NCBI RefSeq assembly: GCF_003944715.1
Contig: NZ_RWIT01000007.1
Coordinates: forward strand, 1 to 64,000
From: Hymenobacter rigui
Lineage (GTDB): Bacteria > Bacteroidota > Bacteroidia > Cytophagales > Hymenobacteraceae
Reading direction: 5' to 3'
DNA length: 64,000 nt
Shown here: positions 63,223 through 64,000 of the stretch, piece after piece
Layout of the letters: every line of letters begins with the position of its first letter
Position numbering within the stretch: position 1 is the first letter of the stretch
Made by a program: the position numbers and the translations under genes
The notes under the pieces: model-generated
Database searches by the model: none
Told to the model about the DNA's origin: nothing
Seen by the model: only the letters and a program-made list of their open reading frames with translations

Positions 63223-63310
63223 TGTCATCCTGAGCGGAGCGAAGGACCTTCTCACGTCTAAACAGATTAGTTACAACGTGGTAAGGTCCTTCGCTCCGCT
63301 CAGGATGACA
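63223..63310. repeat. perfect 28-bp inverted repeat, TGTCATCCTGAGCGGAGCGA type
   Basis: Arms 63223-63250 and 63283-63310 are fully complementary, with a 32-nt loop. It lies between the regulator gene and mltG. Its arm is a clear variant of the repeat at 59761 (TGTCATTCCGAGCAGAGCGA). Confidence 0.92.
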
Positions 63311-63328
63311 GTATAATCAACTGACCAT

Positions 63329-64000
63329 TTGCGTAAATTCTGGCTGATTTTCCTGCTGACCCTGAGCGTGGCCGTGCTGGCGGGGCTGGGCGGGGCGTGG
63401 TACGTGCTCTGGAAACCCAATGTGCGGTACTCGGCGTTTGGGCCGGCGTACCTGTACATCCGCACGGGCACCGGCTACGGGGCGGTGCTGGACTCCCTGC
63501 GTAAGTACGAGCTACTGCACGATGAGGCCATGTTCGACCGGGTGGCCCGTTGGCAGGATTACCCGGCCCAGGTGCGGCCGGGGCGGTACTTGCTGCGGCC
63601 GGGAATGGGCAACCGGGCGCTGGTGGAAATGCTGCGCCGGGGCGAGCAGGATACGGTGGCCTTCACCCTCGATGCCTTCAAGTACAAGCCCCAGCTGGCC
63701 CGGCAGGTAGCCCGTCAGCTCGAAACCGACTCGGTGAGCCTGCGTCGGCTGCTGCAGAATAATGCTGATCTGCAGCGCCGCTACCAGCTCGATACCACCA
63801 CCATCCTGACTATGTTCCTGCCCGGACCTTATCACCTGCTCTGGAACACCTCGGCCCGGCAGTTTCTCGACTCCGCCGCCGCCACCCACCGCCGCTTCTG
63901 GACGGCCGAGCGTCGCCGCCGCGCCGATTCGTTGCAGCTCAGCCCCACTGAGGTGCACGTGCTGGCAAGCATTGTGCAGCGCGAAACCGCCCAGAAAACC
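63329..64000 (+). CDS. mltG: endolytic murein transglycosylase MltG, N-terminal part (runs off the right edge)
   Basis: The frame is open from TTG 63329 to the end of the window (224 residues). There is no ATG between the preceding in-frame stop (63314) and this TTG, so TTG is the likely start. A TM helix (FWLIFLLTLSVAVLAGLGGAWYVLW) is followed by a LysM-like region and then the YceG/MltG domain, with the catalytic region ASIVQRET at the very end. The remainder lies outside. MltG cuts new glycan strands near the inner membrane and sets their length. Confidence 0.9.
   Translation, partial: MRKFWLIFLLTLSVAVLAGLGGAWYVLWKPNVRYSAFGPAYLYIRTGTGYGAVLDSLRKYELLHDEAMFDRVARWQDYPAQVRPGRYLLRPGMGNRALVEMLRRGEQDTVAFTLDAFKYKPQLARQVARQLETDSVSLRRLLQNNADLQRRYQLDTTTILTMFLPGPYHLLWNTSARQFLDSAAATHRRFWTAERRRRADSLQLSPTEVHVLASIVQRETAQKT

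Overview
The window is high-GC chromosomal DNA from a member of the Bacteroidota. It most resembles Hymenobacter or a close relative (Cytophagales). This rests on three SusC/SusD outer-membrane uptake pairs, the type IX secretion protein PorQ, many TAnnTTTG promoter boxes, few Shine-Dalgarno sequences before start codons, and protein features I associate with that group. The genus is an inference; the phylum is well supported. No rRNA, tRNA or CRISPR array was seen. The only mobile-element coding trace is the tail of an IS630-like transposase at the left edge.

Layout. 1-4136: transposase tail, then both subunits of B12-dependent methylmalonyl-CoA mutase (minus strand). 4312-7505: an outer-membrane barrel protein and a 5'-nucleotidase split into two exported proteins. 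7820-12123: dnaA, a small membrane protein, an OsmC protein and a GH3-family protein. 12317-15148: a SUKH protein, an exported EEP-fold hydrolase and small unknowns. 15304-18628: dxr, rseP and a DUF6702-like protein. 18733-21041: an OmpA/PD40 envelope protein with a coupled small membrane protein. 21353-27412: lon, porQ, hslU and a short-chain dehydrogenase. 27463-43137: three SusCD systems. 43252-50446: a minus-strand run, gatC, a TPR membrane giant, an ABC ATPase, a cobalamin adenosyltransferase, ilvE and prfB. 50509-53411: an acyltransferase, a NUDIX hydrolase, a small acidic protein and rnhB. 53505-55933: a CZB protein, a CHASE3-type histidine kinase and a receiver. 56129-58105: gcvT and a ComB-like phosphatase. 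58364-63188: the glyoxylate shunt (aceB, aceA) with a divergent RamB/ScfR-type regulator. 63329-64000: the start of mltG.

How the genes work together. Methylmalonyl-CoA mutase, the adenosyltransferase that makes its cofactor, and the glyoxylate shunt form a C2/C3-acid metabolism theme. The aceB promoter overlaps an inverted repeat that is a good candidate operator for the neighbouring regulator. The SusCD pairs have no glycoside hydrolases or peptidases beside them, so their substrates cannot be read from context.

Most unusual signals. About a dozen intergenic inverted repeats have arms built from short iterated words, often about 7 nt in period, and often touching or containing the neighbouring stop codon. 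Other strong points are a classic +1 programmed frameshift in prfB with an AGGAGG stimulator in a phylum that mostly does not use Shine-Dalgarno pairing for initiation, an unannotated promoter-to-terminator unit of about 150 nt at 52163-52320, two genes with TAnnTTTG boxes so close to ATG that their mRNAs should be leaderless, and a free-standing zinc-binding CZB protein next to a two-component system.
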